Positions 1 to 11,349 of a stretch of 64,000 nucleotides of DNA are shown one piece after another. The notes under the pieces are model-generated. The model had not been told where the DNA came from and made no database searches. It saw only the letters and a list, made by a program, of their open reading frames with translations. Location: NCBI GenBank assembly GCA_036346405.1, contig CM070568.1, forward strand, positions 30,043,072-30,107,071, in the 5' to 3' direction. Numbering within the stretch: the stretch's first letter is position 1; each line of letters opens with the position of its first letter. This DNA is from Phyllostachys edulis (Eukaryota; Streptophyta; Magnoliopsida; Poales; Poaceae). The translations under genes were made by a program, and so were the position numbers.

Positions 1-961
1 AAGCACCAAGAGTAATAAACCACAGCCTTGCTTGAAGAAAACAAGTGCCAAATGGATCAACCAATGATGCAATGCACTTGAATGCTCTCAACTACCTCAA
101 AATATGAAATATGAGCAAATGTGTAGTAGAGAGTGCACTAGAGGCTCAAATATATTCAATGAGGTCCAAGACACTGAGCTTGGTGTAGGTGAGGGGGTAT
201 TTATAGCCCCGAACCACAAAACTAGTCGTTTGAAGCTGATCTCAGAAAAATTCAGTATATGCGTTAGTACCGCTGTAGAAACCCAGTACTACTGCACTTA
301 TTGTTCAACGGTCAAAACGAGTGCATTAAATGCTTTTGAACTAGCCGTTACATAAAGGTGACGTAGTACCGCACACACAAGGTTCGGTGCTACCGTAGAG
401 TGGTAGCACCGCTCGGCTAGAACGGAACTACCGATTTCCAAAGTTTAAAAGAATCCTAAAAACATCCTCTCTGGAAATTATGTACCACCATGTAAACTTC
501 GGTCGTACCGCGCTGCGGTAGTATCGCTCAAAGGATGCGGTCATACCGTTCTTCAGGGGAGAAGAAACTCCCAAAAATATGCTCTCTGAAAAATACGTAT
601 CATCAACTAGAATCCGGTCCTACCATGCTGCGGTAGTACCGCTTATCAACTGCTGTCATACCGATTTTACTGAACTGTTTTCATATGCAATTCTAAATGC
701 AATGCATGTCATTTGGTTGATAAAAATGGCACAAAATAAATCATCAAGCTGCTAACCATGATCTCTCCTTATAGTACGGCATCTAGCCTACAAATCCAGT
801 CTTTTCTCCAAACACCGAGACCAGTAAAAACTATAAAAAGATCCTTAGGCTATACATTACCTTTTCCTTGAACCATATCAAACCTTTGTTATCTTTGCAT
901 TGCCATCTCCATATTATCATCCCTACTCTGGGACTAAAACATCTTTAGCACATAAGCTAGT
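1..961. other. Unclassified repeat-like DNA, no gene
   Basis: No convincing coding region is seen. A short motif of the form GGTAGTACCGC recurs in degenerate form (near 263, 361, 516 and 631), often beside its complement-like TACCG words. A TATA-like string GGTATTTATAGCCCC lies at 196-210. Such motif-rich AT/CG mosaics are common in LTRs and leaders of grass retrotransposons, so I infer old transposon DNA, but I found no LTR ends, primer site or protein domain to prove it. The 83-codon open frame at 104-355 has no recognisable domain. Confidence 0.35.
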
Positions 962-2951
962 TGTCGGACCCGGATTCCGAGAATCCAAATCCTTTGTGGA
1001 AACACTGTGCTATTCCTTGGATCAGTAGATCGATAGTACTCACAGATACATCACTGAATCAAATTATACAAGCCGTAGATTAAACCATACCATTCATTAA
1101 TTAACACCACAGAGTTTATATAGACCGCATCGGGTTAGGTTTTACAAAAGGGGCTGCACAAGGCCAAAGATTACATTACAAAAGCGGAAGTGACAACGAA
1201 AGCAAAAGAGGTTGAGCACATCTCTCCGCAGGCAAGCGACTGAGGAAACCCGTGTGCGTCCGATATTACCCAAATTCTCAGATAATATAGGATGCACGTA
1301 AGTACCAACGGAGTCAGCTAGACTGGGGCGAGACTAGAACAACAAAAGACTATACTACGCTTCATTCATCTCCAAGGCCTCCAGCTTCGGGGTCCTTGTA
1401 GTAGTCATAATACTCCGAATTTCCTGCTTCTGAGGGTTTTGGGGGAAAGAGCGAGAATGAGCACAACTTCCGTGCTCGCGAGTCAACACATAATGCAATA
1501 ATATACATGCAAGGCTAAACAAGGATGGCTCGGGTTCTTTTATTTGCTAAAGCAACATTTTCAATTATCATAATTACAAATTCCTATCACTTAGCATTTT
1601 AACAAATTGCATTTTATTAAAGAGAGTAATTGTGCAATATTTATTTCATTAGAGATTCCCTCCATCGAAAACTCTACACTATGCATCCTTTGATTGGTGC
1701 TACCTCCAATTATTACCACCACTGAGCTCGAAAGCTCAGGTAAAATCCAACACAGGGCTAGGTGAGCCCATCTCATTTTCATACCACCCACAAAGGTTTT
1801 TGAAATAGAACTAACTCAAGTTAAGTTCCCATGTCCTCTTTTGACCATAGGCACGACTGTTTAAACAGTTTAATACTCTCCAGAGATTGTACACTTTACC
1901 CACAAGAGATAATCATCCTGATATGTACACATGCTTCCTTAGACATGTGAATCAAGGGGAGATCACCACAAGGCCTTTACAATGCATCCAGCAGTATTAG
2001 TTACACCTGCTAAGGTTTCGTCTTCGAAGGGTTACGTCCGTTTAGATCCGTTAACCCTTACCCAGACCCCCTCTTGCGCCCTCTTAACGACTTACATCGT
2101 GAGCCCCGACCCTCTTCGCCACAAAGGCTCATGGCGTTGCAGGACATCTACCTGGTGCAACTCGTACTGATAGATACAGATTATTTAGCTAGGTTGTACT
2201 TTACAGACTTGTGGTTGTACTTGTTTTACACAGGAGGTCATGACAAGATTAAGTCCTTAGGGTTATCTGGGTGGTTCATTCCACATACCAGTATTCCCCT
2301 GGGCTACATTAGCACCCACCAACATACCAGTATCCCTTAGGCTGCATTAGCGTCCATCAACACATCATCCATCATACCATCCGCCCAGATGGGGAAAAGC
2401 AGGTTATTAGGGTTTTGAGAAGGAAAACCAAATTATCACACTCATCTCAGTCATTTCCCCACAATGACTGTCCAAAACCATTTTCATGTTTGAAGAGATG
2501 ATGATTGGGGTATTTAATACCCCAGTATTTAAGCAAGACTAGCATGTCGCTTAAGTACAACCTATAACTAGTATTACCATATAGATTACTAGGGTGACAT
2601 GGAATAATGGATTCAATTATCAAGTGATGGCATATTAATTAATTAATCATCAAATGAGTATTTAACTACCTTAAGCTTTAACATACATTTGATTAAAGAA
2701 TTAAAGCATGCAATTTTTGTATTTTAAATGAATATAATTTGCATAAAATGTAGGCTCAATATGTTCAAAGTATTGACTCGCCTTGGATATAGGTAAGAGG
2801 ATCTTGGTATTCTTGTACTTGATCAACTTGGAGATCCTCCGCGTCTTCGAATCCTAATCGGACGATCGTACCGGAAAAAGACACAAACAAGTAAAGGGAG
2901 CAAATAAATAATAAAGAACAATAAAAGAACTCCAAAATAAACAAGACCTAT
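962..2951 (-). repeat. Truncated Ty3-gypsy LTR, minus strand
   Basis: Read on the minus strand, this segment ends in GGTCCGACA (plus strand TGTCGG at 962), like the terminus TCCCGACA of the full-length gypsy LTRs at 31492-43418. It carries the same two internal landmarks in the same order: a GGCAAGT-type block followed by TTTGA-C-ATATTG (2757-2786), then about 840 bp further the palindromic cassette (1843-1916). No primer site follows the terminus, so it is a 3' LTR or solo remnant. Its U3 half is absent, and the segment stops where the solo LTR at 2952 begins. No coding frame is seen. Confidence 0.6.
1843..1916 (-). promoter_or_regulatory. Conserved palindromic LTR cassette, copy 1
   Basis: On the minus strand this reads TTGTGGGTAAAGTGTACAA, then CTCTGGAGAG, then the perfect 12-nt palindrome CTGTTTAAACAG. 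It matches the cassettes at about 34046, 42686, 57923 and 61386 in order and spacing. The palindrome differs from the CTATTCGAATAG of the others by two paired changes that keep complete self-complementarity. The role is unknown; it lies downstream of the presumed LTR promoter, so it should be in the transcribed leader. Confidence 0.6.
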
Positions 2952-5900
2952 TGTAACACCCTGGCTATTCGGAAGCCAAGATGTCACCTAAATAATCTAA
3001 CATACAACCATAAAGCGGAAGAATTTGAACACTATCTCATCTAATGACATAAAGAGATCAACATTCAGTAGAACCATAGCATGAAAATAGTATGAATCTA
3101 AGCAATTTATATCGAAGGAATAATCAAAGATCACAAGTACTACTGAATCAACCAAAACATAGCACTAGGTATCAATCACCGTCTAAATTTATTTATTACA
3201 GTTCATCAATAACGAATGAAAGATAGAACTAATTTGTAATCTTGAACTTGAATAGGGTGAAGTGAATGAGTAGTGCGTGTCTACTCCCTCCCAATCGAGC
3301 CAACATCAATGATCACCTAAAATAAACAAACAACTCAAGAATAAGTCCGAGACTCAGCAAGTACAGTGAATAAATGGAACATACTACAAACATGATCATG
3401 ACAACAACATTGAAGAATATGAATAAATTACAGAACGAATATTTGAATGAATGGAATGAATGGATTGAATGAAATGAAGGGACCACACACATGCATATAT
3501 CGGTATAGCTAGTGACACACCCGTCGGTGTTCACCTAAGCCCGCATTTAACAAAATGCGGGGATCCAAGCCCCGTATGAAGAATGTTTCATACGGTTGTC
3601 CCAAACTGCCCACATTGGAATGGTGGGTCTTACGTGCCCATCTTTGGAATTGATGGGTCTTTTAATCACTCCGTGGATGAAACATGAATAATGGATGCAT
3701 GGAATGGAATATGAAGATTGAAAGACAACATCTCTAATCATGGAGATAACACATATGGAAAGAACATGAACATTAACTATTATCATGGATCACAGAAAAC
3801 ACAATAAGAACATCAAGCATACAACATTTTCTAATCATAAAAACATCAAAGTACTTGCCTTCCGCGATGCGACGCGTTAGTAGGCAATGACGGTACTCCT
3901 AAACCTGAAGCCTCTCCGCCTACACAATATATACTCGAAATAAGAACAACATGGTACAAGATACTACCATTAACATTCTACAATACCCTCCCGAACACCT
4001 AAGAAATAGCTATAATCCCTAATCTGAAAACAGGCAACACAACCACGGAATCAAATCTAGACAGCAGAACGAAAATAACCATAACTATTGACCTGGGACT
4101 CAAAACGAGGTGAGCCCAGTTCCTAAAGAAACTTAACAAACATATCTACAACATTCTAGTTGGCGAGATAACCCAATTCGGCCAAAATAAAATGCTAACA
4201 AGCAGTTGAACTCAGAAGACAGATTCTACCCAAACGAAACGAACAGCAGTAAAGAACATAGCATAACTCTTGATCTACAACTCCGATTAGGGCGTTCTTT
4301 GACATTCTGGAAAGGTTATAAAATTTTCTAAAACAATATAGTTGGGTGGAAACCCTGAATTTGCCTCTAACATGAACATAAATTAAAAGATAAATTAACA
4401 GATCAATCTCGTCAGAATTCTGGGCAGCAAGATTGAAACTATCATAACGTTTGATCCGTATGTCGGAATTAGGTGTTCTTGGAGGCCACGAAAAGCTAAA
4501 AACATTATATAAAAATCGCTAGAAGATGGACATCTCGAATTCTGTCTCTAAGAACCCGAAATCAACCACGCAATGTACTGGACAGAATTGAACGTCTACT
4601 GGCAGCAAAACGATCCAACCCAATTAATCGAAATCACCTCTAATCATCAACAAATAGCGGGGAAAATACTTTGTTACCCTTGTAGACCCACGGGAAGACG
4701 ATGATCAAGCCTCGAAGAAGATGATCCCTTCTCTTCTCCTCCTTTCTCCCCTTTTCTTCTTCCTCCGATGGCGTGACAAGGAAGCGAGCAAAGGGGGCGA
4801 CATGGAGGGCGTGGCAGCAGGGAGGGAGGATTTGCTACAGTGGCGGTGTGCTACAGTAGCTGCGTGCTACAGTAAAAAGTGCCTAGGGTTTGGTTGCCCC
4901 CTTCTTGAACCAACTTCCCACTTGGGCCAAACAACGTGGGCCGAAAGCCCAAGATTATTTTTCCTCTAAAAATCTGATTTCTCTTTTTAATTCTTGTTGA
5001 ATATCTTTATCATTTCAATTAATTCTCTAATGTTAAACAGAATATTACATAACCGCTGTTGGATACTTTCTTTGTTAGGAGAAATTCGAAATTGAATAAA
5101 TTCCCTCTCCCGAATAATATTATCTCTATTTGATATTTGGGGTATTACACCTATGCCATTAGCAAGATCTTGAATTAACAAATTTTTAGAAACAAGTTTC
5201 ACTTGAATCGGAGTTACGACAAGGGAGAACGAGACTTCCGAAGATTGAAAAGGAATTAAATCAAAAGGAAAAAGGGAGAGAGAGAGAGACAAGTCTCTCT
5301 AACAAGTGGGCCCGGGTGCATAGTGGCTTGGTCCACTGCACAGGAAAGGAGGGGGGCCCATTTGGCAGTGAATGAGAGGGGGGGGGTTCAAGCCACTAGC
5401 TGGTGGGCCCTTGGCCGGTTCATCCCCAAATCATTCGGTTCCACTTGGAAAAGAAAGGGGTGCAGAGGCGGGCTCGGCGGCGGCATGGAGCTATGGCGGT
5501 GCCAGCGGAGGAGGCAAGGAGGTGGCCGGCGAGTGGGTGGGATGAGGTCGCTGGAGGGCGGCAGACCCACTGGAGGTGGCGGCGGCTCCAGAGAGGGGCA
5601 GGAGCGGCGGCGGCTCCATGGCTTAGGCGGCGCCGGCGAAGCGGCGACGCAATGAGGAGGGCGGCGTGTGCATGGGCTACACGGCAGCGAGGGGAAGCCG
5701 GCGGGATGTCCCGGGTGGCCTGGGGGTGGCCGAATCGGTCCGGTGGCGGCGGCCATGGACGGAGGGGAAGGAAGCACGACAGTGGCACGTCTCAGTGATG
5801 GGGAGAGAGCATGGAGGAGGGGGATGGAATCCTCACGTTGCGGGGCACGCGGTAACACGGTCACCGGAGGTGGAAGCTCACCGGAGCGTCCGAAAGGCGA

Positions 5901-6724
5901 CGAGGCGCGGCGGCCAAAGAAGGGAGCTCTGGTTCGGCGACGCTCGACGAAGAAGGAGAAGGTGAGGTGGGGAGGGGGAGACAAGGGGAGTGCACTAGGG
6001 CTTTATAGCCAGCAAGGGCGCCTTGGAGCCGTTGGAGGAGGAACTTCGGGATGGCGGCATGGATGGGATCGCTTTCGATGGCGTGGCGTTGAGCCGGGCA
6101 AAGGGCAAAGCGGTGGCGTCTTGGTGAGGGAGGCATGGGCGCTGGCTGGAGGTGGCGTGTGCGCGTTGCGCGTGGAGGCGACGGGGCGAGGAGGCGCGCT
6201 GGTGTAGAGATGCAGGCGGTGGTGCAGTGGGGCACGCGAGGCGCAGGGGGAGGTGACAAGGCGATGCGGGCGGTGGCGTGCGAGGTGCTGGTGACGGTGG
6301 CTGCACGCAAGGGAGAGCGGCGCAGTGGTAGGGAGTAGAGGGAGGCGTTGCTGCGGCTTGAGGAGGATGGCGCCAGGAGGAACAAGCTAGGGGAAAGAAG
6401 ACAAGAGGAGGGGAGAGCCGGGCCAAGGAGGTGGGCTGTTAGGCCGTGTGAAGTCGGGCTAGCCCAAGGGGCATTCGGGCTGAGCCCAGGGAAGGCTACG
6501 GGTTGAGCCCACAAAGAAGGGGAAGAAACTGAGAAGGGGCCCAATTTGCAAGAAGGAGGAAATTCAACCTTGAGTTTGAATTCCCGGGTTCAAGGGTATT
6601 TGAAACACAAACCTGAGCTAGAAGAAGAAAGGAGGTTTTTGAAAATAATTTGCTAATTTGAAATACGAATAAAAAACGAAAGCTGAAAGCAATTACTATT
6701 TACGTCCAAAAATGGGACGTTACA
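2952..6724 (-). repeat. Probable solo Ty3-gypsy LTR (3.77 kb), minus strand
   Basis: The plus strand begins TGTAACACCC (2952) and ends GGGACGTTACA (6724), so both ends have the TGTAAC/GTTACA terminal inverted repeat of long grass gypsy LTRs. Orientation is taken as minus because a TATA motif in a GC-rich block (4700-6500) reads in that direction, as in the plus-strand LTR at 31492, and because the minus-strand start TGTAACGTCC matches that LTR. A GGAAGGCAAGTACTTTGATG block at about 3848-3866 corresponds to a landmark of the other LTRs. The palindromic cassette was not found. Flanking pentamers are CCTAT and CTAGT, so no clean target-site duplication remains. The many Pro/Arg/Gly-rich open frames in 5320-6550 are by-products of GC-rich sequence. 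Confidence 0.55.
6001..6007 (-). promoter_or_regulatory. TATA-like motif of solo LTR
   Basis: The minus strand reads GGCTATAAAGCCC, a TATA motif with GC-rich flanks, about 720 bp from the inferred LTR start at 6724. The full-length gypsy LTRs have a comparable GGCTATAAATAGCCCC about 570-590 bp from their start. This is the inferred U3/R promoter of the LTR, probably inactive now. Confidence 0.45.
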
Positions 6725-6784
6725 CTAGTCCCTTAACACATTGTTGTCATTAATTACCAAAATCATTTATAGGGGCCTAGATGC

Positions 6785-7607
6785 TTTCACATGTTTCTTT
6801 CTCATGGGCAATATGCGGAGGACCTTCTATAGTTGACCGGCATGAGCTCATGTGCACCGGCCTGTACTCCAGTTGACACATCGCCCAAGGCCTCGGCCTC
6901 CGACGGCGAGCTGCTCCGAGGCAGCACATACTATCGGAGCATGGTTGGTGCTTTGCAGTACCTCACCATGACGCAGCCAAATCTCGCGTATGCTGTGCAA
7001 CAAGCATGGTTGCACATGCATGCACCGCGAGATCGTCACCTTGCCATCATCAAACGAATCATGTGCTAAGTCTGTGGCACCACCAACTACGGTTCGCATC
7101 TCCACACCACACTTGCTCCGACGTCGTTGCGTATTCCGACGTCGACTGGGCTGGCTGCCTGGACACCCGGAGATCCACTTTCGGTTACTGTGTCTTCATA
7201 GGTGACAATCTTGTCTCTTGGTCATCAAAACGGCAACCGACAGTGTCGCGCTCCTCCGCCGAGGCTGAGTACCGGAGTGTGGCAAATACAGTCACCGAGT
7301 GTTGTTGGCTACGTCAACTCCTTGCCGAGCTGTATCAACCAATCGACAAGGCCACAATTGTCTACTGTGATAATATCTCCGCCGTCTACATGTCGTCCAA
7401 TCCAGTTCAATACAGGTGCACGAAGCACATCGAGCTCGACGTTGATTTCGTTCGCGGAAAGTTGCTTTGGGTGATTTCCGTGTGCTGCATGTTCCTACGA
7501 CATCTCAATTTGTTGACATAATGACCAAAGGACTGCCGTCGACGACATTCAGCGAGTTCCGATCGAATTTAAGCATTCGACCCGATGATGCTCAAATTGC
7601 GGTGGGG
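6785..7607 (+). pseudogene. Ty1-copia RT tail and RNase H fragment
   Basis: A 3'-terminal piece of copia pol. The first readable words are QYAEDLL and SSCAPACTPVDT, typical of the end of the copia RT domain. RNase H follows, with VAYSDVDWAGCLDTRRST, the hallmark SRSSAEAEYR (about 7251-7280), YCDNISAVYMSSNPV and KHIELDVDFVRG. Frameshifts separate the RT tail, RNase H and C-terminus (for example near 7060-7120 and after 7470), and the final DIMTKGLPSTTF words lie in another frame. A purine tract at 7597-7607 leads straight into the 3' LTR. The 5' part (gag, protease, integrase, most of RT) is missing, so the element is dead. Confidence 0.85.
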
Positions 7608-7813
7608 TGTTAGCACGTCAATCACGGCTGCATGCTCAATAGATTTGTGCACACGGTTTGCACCAGCTGTACATGCTATAGTTTGGTCCCCTTTCTCTCC
7701 AACATCTCCTGTAATTAAGGATCTCAAACTATTCCCTTCATGTGTACATGTAACACTATATATTGTCAAGCAATACAAGGAGATAATTGTGTGGCCAATC
7801 ATATCGTTCTACA
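7608..7813 (+). repeat. Ty1-copia 3' LTR (206 bp)
   Basis: The LTR starts TGTTAGCACG directly after the polypurine tract GCGGTGGGG and ends CGTTCTACA, so it has TG...CA termini. The position just after the copia RNase H terminus identifies it as the 3' LTR. No partner 5' LTR occurs in the window, so no target-site duplication can be tested. The exact right end is inferred from the terminal CA. Confidence 0.65.
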
Positions 7814-9756
7814 ATATGCAGGAAAGGATGCTACAAATAATGCCTCATAAACAATGCCCAATTGTTGGTACGAAGGATGATACTTTTGAATTTACAGTAC
7901 AATAGCACTTCAGCGTCAAATTTGATAAGTTCTGATGATTTCTTGGGGACCCTAAGCTCCAGGCAGATGATCTATTGCTGAAAGAAATAAGTGTCTTGGA
8001 TCTTTAGTTGATGGTTTGTTTGAATTGGAGTACTCTTTTTTTTGGTCATGTGAAGTTCATAATAACGGAAGCGCAATGCTAACTTTTCCATCGTGAAAGG
8101 AAAGGGGGAAAGGACAGCTGCCCTTGAATTATTTACTCTTACATGTACTACAATGTATAGCTTCCAAACAAAAAGCATGCAGGCACTTACCCGGTATTGT
8201 TTTTGAATTAGCACTTGAAACCGTTTCTGCATCAAAATGAAAACAGCTCAATATTTTTCAGAGAAGCTGAAAAAAAAATCAGACAAGCTAGCCACATCAT
8301 ACTGCTGAAATTAGGAATAAATGGTCTCTCTTGTGGTTGTTACTTGTTAGAAGTGTAGTGCTTGTGATTTCTACTGTCATATAATCCCCATGAGACTTGA
8401 AAGAAATGATAAACAATGTAATTTGACTATCGAAAAGATAATTACCTTAGATAGTAGGATGAATCAAGATAAGACAACATAATTCGAGCACCAAAGGACT
8501 GACTACCAGCCAGATACAAGGATGAATCAAGTCTAGACAACATTAAGATGTCCACTTAAAGAATGTGTTTGATAATCATATTAATTTTAGGACCCACATT
8601 GTTTTAAAATATATATATAGGGCCCACAGATGGAAAGAACAAGATGGAAGAAGATAGGATCAGCTACACAGTGGATTAGACCCTCTGTGCTTATGGACTG
8701 CAAGAATGATTGGATTATTTGTCGAGATTTGTGGTTTGGCGCCTTCCGCTCGAGTTCATGGAACACGAATGATTGATGCCTCTATGAAATGTCCCTTTCT
8801 GTTTGTGCAGAAGGTCTAGCATTAGTGATAGAAAATTGCCTTTTCGTTTTCCGCAGAAAGTTCAGTAATAATGAGAGCTTGTGTGACCTTACTTTCATGG
8901 TTGTTGGCTTTTGATGCATCATTCCCCCCGCTACCCATTGCCACCTAATGCTGAAAAGAAAATTTCTCACTTACATCCTCCATTACTTCAAAGTTCTATC
9001 TGAAAAAGTATATTCAAATTAAAAGTTTCAGTCTTTTGCACCTCGGCATTCCTGTTTAACAGAAAAGAAATATGTGTCCACGCGTAAACCACCAGGATAA
9101 TGTAAAGGCTGTAGTCTATCAGTCTACCTTGTTATGTGTACATAATTACATATACTAGTTGATATATTAGCATATATATTATTGTTCTTAGTTCTACATC
9201 CATCCTGGTTAGGGGTGGAAAAAAAGCTTGTTAGTGGGGCTCATTGGCTCAATTGAAAATTGCTTTAATTAGACTTGTTATTTGGTTAAACATTAACATG
9301 AGTCAATTTCAAATGAAATTAGATTTCACTTTGGCTCGGCTTGTTAGCTCGGTTCTAAAAATACTTCCAAACTATAAATAAAATAGTATTCAATCAATCT
9401 GCATCAATTTCAAGAAAAGGAGAAAAGTTCGGTAAAACAACTATCTGACTCGATATCCACCCCTAATCCTGGTCTCTTGGACCCTGGTAACAGATAGGCT
9501 TTTGGAGTAGCCTGGGGAGGCTAAGGGATGCTAAGTGTTTGAATTCAAAGGTATGTTGTCGGCGAGAAATGTGCTTTTTTATCTTACATACTTGTCTGAT
9601 GTGCTACTTTGCAACCCAACTCTTTGACATTGTAGATATAATACTACGAGGGCTTCACAAAAGATTAGATTGAGGTAATTAAGGAGGAGCATTCCAGACT
9701 CAGTGCATTGATGTGTCGTCTAATCTTGTATCTTACCTTATCTACAGGGCTAGTTA
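7814..9756. other. Intergenic DNA, no gene or repeat recognised
   Basis: AT-rich sequence with only short open frames that show no domain or codon bias. I see no LTR ends, terminal inverted repeats or RNA gene. A few simple tracts occur (for example TATATATATA near 8612). The stretch may hold old unrecognised transposon DNA or flanking DNA of a gene outside my recognition. Confidence 0.4.
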
Positions 9757-9761
9757 CCATT

Positions 9762-9918
9762 TGTTGAAGATATTAGAGTTTAGATAAGAGTCCAAGTTGT
9801 TAGTCGTGTGTGAGTCTAAAAGTCCAAGTCGTGTGCGAGTCGAATTGTAATCTTTAGCACTATAAATTAAGGGTGTCGGGTCCTAAGGGACACACACAAC
9901 TAGTCTCGAAATTCTACA
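9762..9918 (+). repeat. 5' LTR of the chimeric element (157 bp)
   Basis: Starts TGTTGAAGATATTAG and ends GAAATTCTACA. It contains two copies of a GTCGTGTGNGAGTC word and a TATA-like TATAAATTAA at 9861-9870. The right-hand LTR at 14252-14398 matches throughout, apart from small indels (mainly a shorter GTCGTGTG region) and scattered substitutions. Confidence 0.85.
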
Positions 9919-9931
9919 TGGTATCAGAAAC
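9919..9931 (+). promoter_or_regulatory. Primer-binding site of the chimeric element
   Basis: TGGTATCAGAAAC sits immediately after the LTR terminus CTACA. It resembles the TGGTATCAGAGC complement of initiator methionine tRNA that is common in plant LTR retrotransposons, with a mismatch near its end. Its position fixes the plus orientation of the element. Confidence 0.75.
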
Positions 9932-9984
9932 AATCCATCCCAAATCCTAACCCGAGCAAACCCTTACCTCGAAACCGTTGTCGT

Positions 9985-11349
9985 TGTCCTGAAAAGCCTA
10001 TTGGGCCTTATCTGACCATATGAACAATTCCTTTTTGAGAAGCTGAGCGAGCGGAGCCACGAGAATGCCAAAGCCTTGAATAAAATGGCGGTAGTAGCCT
10101 GCCAAACCCAAAAAAACCATGAAGGGCGCGAACGGTCTTGGGCATAGGCCAATCTAGGGCGGCCTGAACCAACTGAGTGTCCATAGCCACGGCATCTCTA
10201 GAGATATATCCCAAGTATGAGACTAACGAGTCCCCGAAAAAACATTTGCTCCATTTGAGAAAAAATTGTGTTGCTGAAGAAGCTTGAAAATGACTCGTAC
10301 GTGGCGCAGGTGGTCGGCCCAAGAGGGGCTGTAGATGAGTATGTCATAAAAAACACCGATACAAATCGACGGAGAAATAGTTGGAGAACTGCATTCATGA
10401 GTGCTTGGAAAGTAGCTGACGTGTTGGTCAAACTGAACAACATCACTAGAAACTCAAAGAGACCCTAATGTGTGCGAAACGCGGTCTTCTCGATGTCTGG
10501 TGGATACATTCGCACTTGGTGGTAATCATATCGGAGATCAAGTTTGATGAAAAACTTAGCACCTTGCAGTTCATCAAGTAATTCTTTCACCACCTGAATC
10601 GAAAATTTATTCTTTACTGTCTTCGTATTTAATGCCCGGTAATCCACGCAAAATCGCTAGGACCCATGCTATTTCTTGACCGGCAACATGGGCACGGAGA
10701 ATGCCAAGGAACTCCTGCGGATGATGCCCTGAATGAGCATGTCATTGCACTAGTGTTCCAACTCATCCTTCTGGTGTTGTACGTAGCGATAAGGATGCGC
10801 CGCTATTTGGCTCTGTGGCAGGTAGGAGATGCATATGGTGGTCATGGAATGGGAGGGTGGGAGCCCCCGCGGTTCGGCAAAAATGATATCAAATTCATCG
10901 AGGAGCTCGGTCATCACATCCTGGCCAGTACATCCCAATGAGAACACCTTCGGTCGTCGTGCGGCCAAGCCATGCCAAGTAACCCTTCTGCCGTCGCGCT
11001 TGAATGACATCTGGAGACGCTCAAAATCCCATAGAATTGGGCCTAATGTTCATAGCCACTTCACGTCGAGTACTATGTCGAAACCGTCCAGTGGAATTGC
11101 ATAGCGATCGATGCTGTAGTATTCTTACCCGATGCGAAGTCCCACGGCTGGATATCTTCCGTTGCTGGCTAGGTGATCTCTGTTTGCCACTAACAAGTTC
11201 ATGCTTGCGCGTGGCTGTAAAGCCACACCGGCCCTGGCTGCCGCCTCTTCGGCAATAAAATTATGGGTTGATCCGTCCAAAAGAGCGATGAGATCAATGT
11301 TTCCCACTTTTACAGCCAACTGCATGGTTGCGCTTTTGAGGTCGCGCAC
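9985..11349 (-). pseudogene. Captured gypsy protease and reverse transcriptase, broken
   Basis: The minus strand encodes, in order, a protease-like segment with ALLDGSTHNFI (about 11260-11290; the usual family motif DSGST has lost one Ser), then RT with DYRALNTKTVKNKFSIQVV, KFFIKLDLRYDYHQVRM and a further piece with LDWPMPKTVRALHGFFGFG, ending near AFQ at about 9990. The region of the catalytic YxDD-type motif (about 10330-10360) is disrupted by a frameshift, and stops interrupt the frame (for example before HGSRF near 10660). RNase H, integrase and the 3' LTR are absent. The family is a chromovirus-like Ty3-gypsy. It lies antisense inside the short-LTR element. Confidence 0.8.

Noticed and set aside
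5388..6544. Several long Pro/Arg/Ser- or Gly-rich open frames on both strands (up to 227 codons)
   Set aside because: They overlap in many frames within the GC-rich part of a long LTR, have low-complexity composition and no domain. The comparable blocks of the LTRs at 31784-32676 and 40414-41326 show the same artefact.
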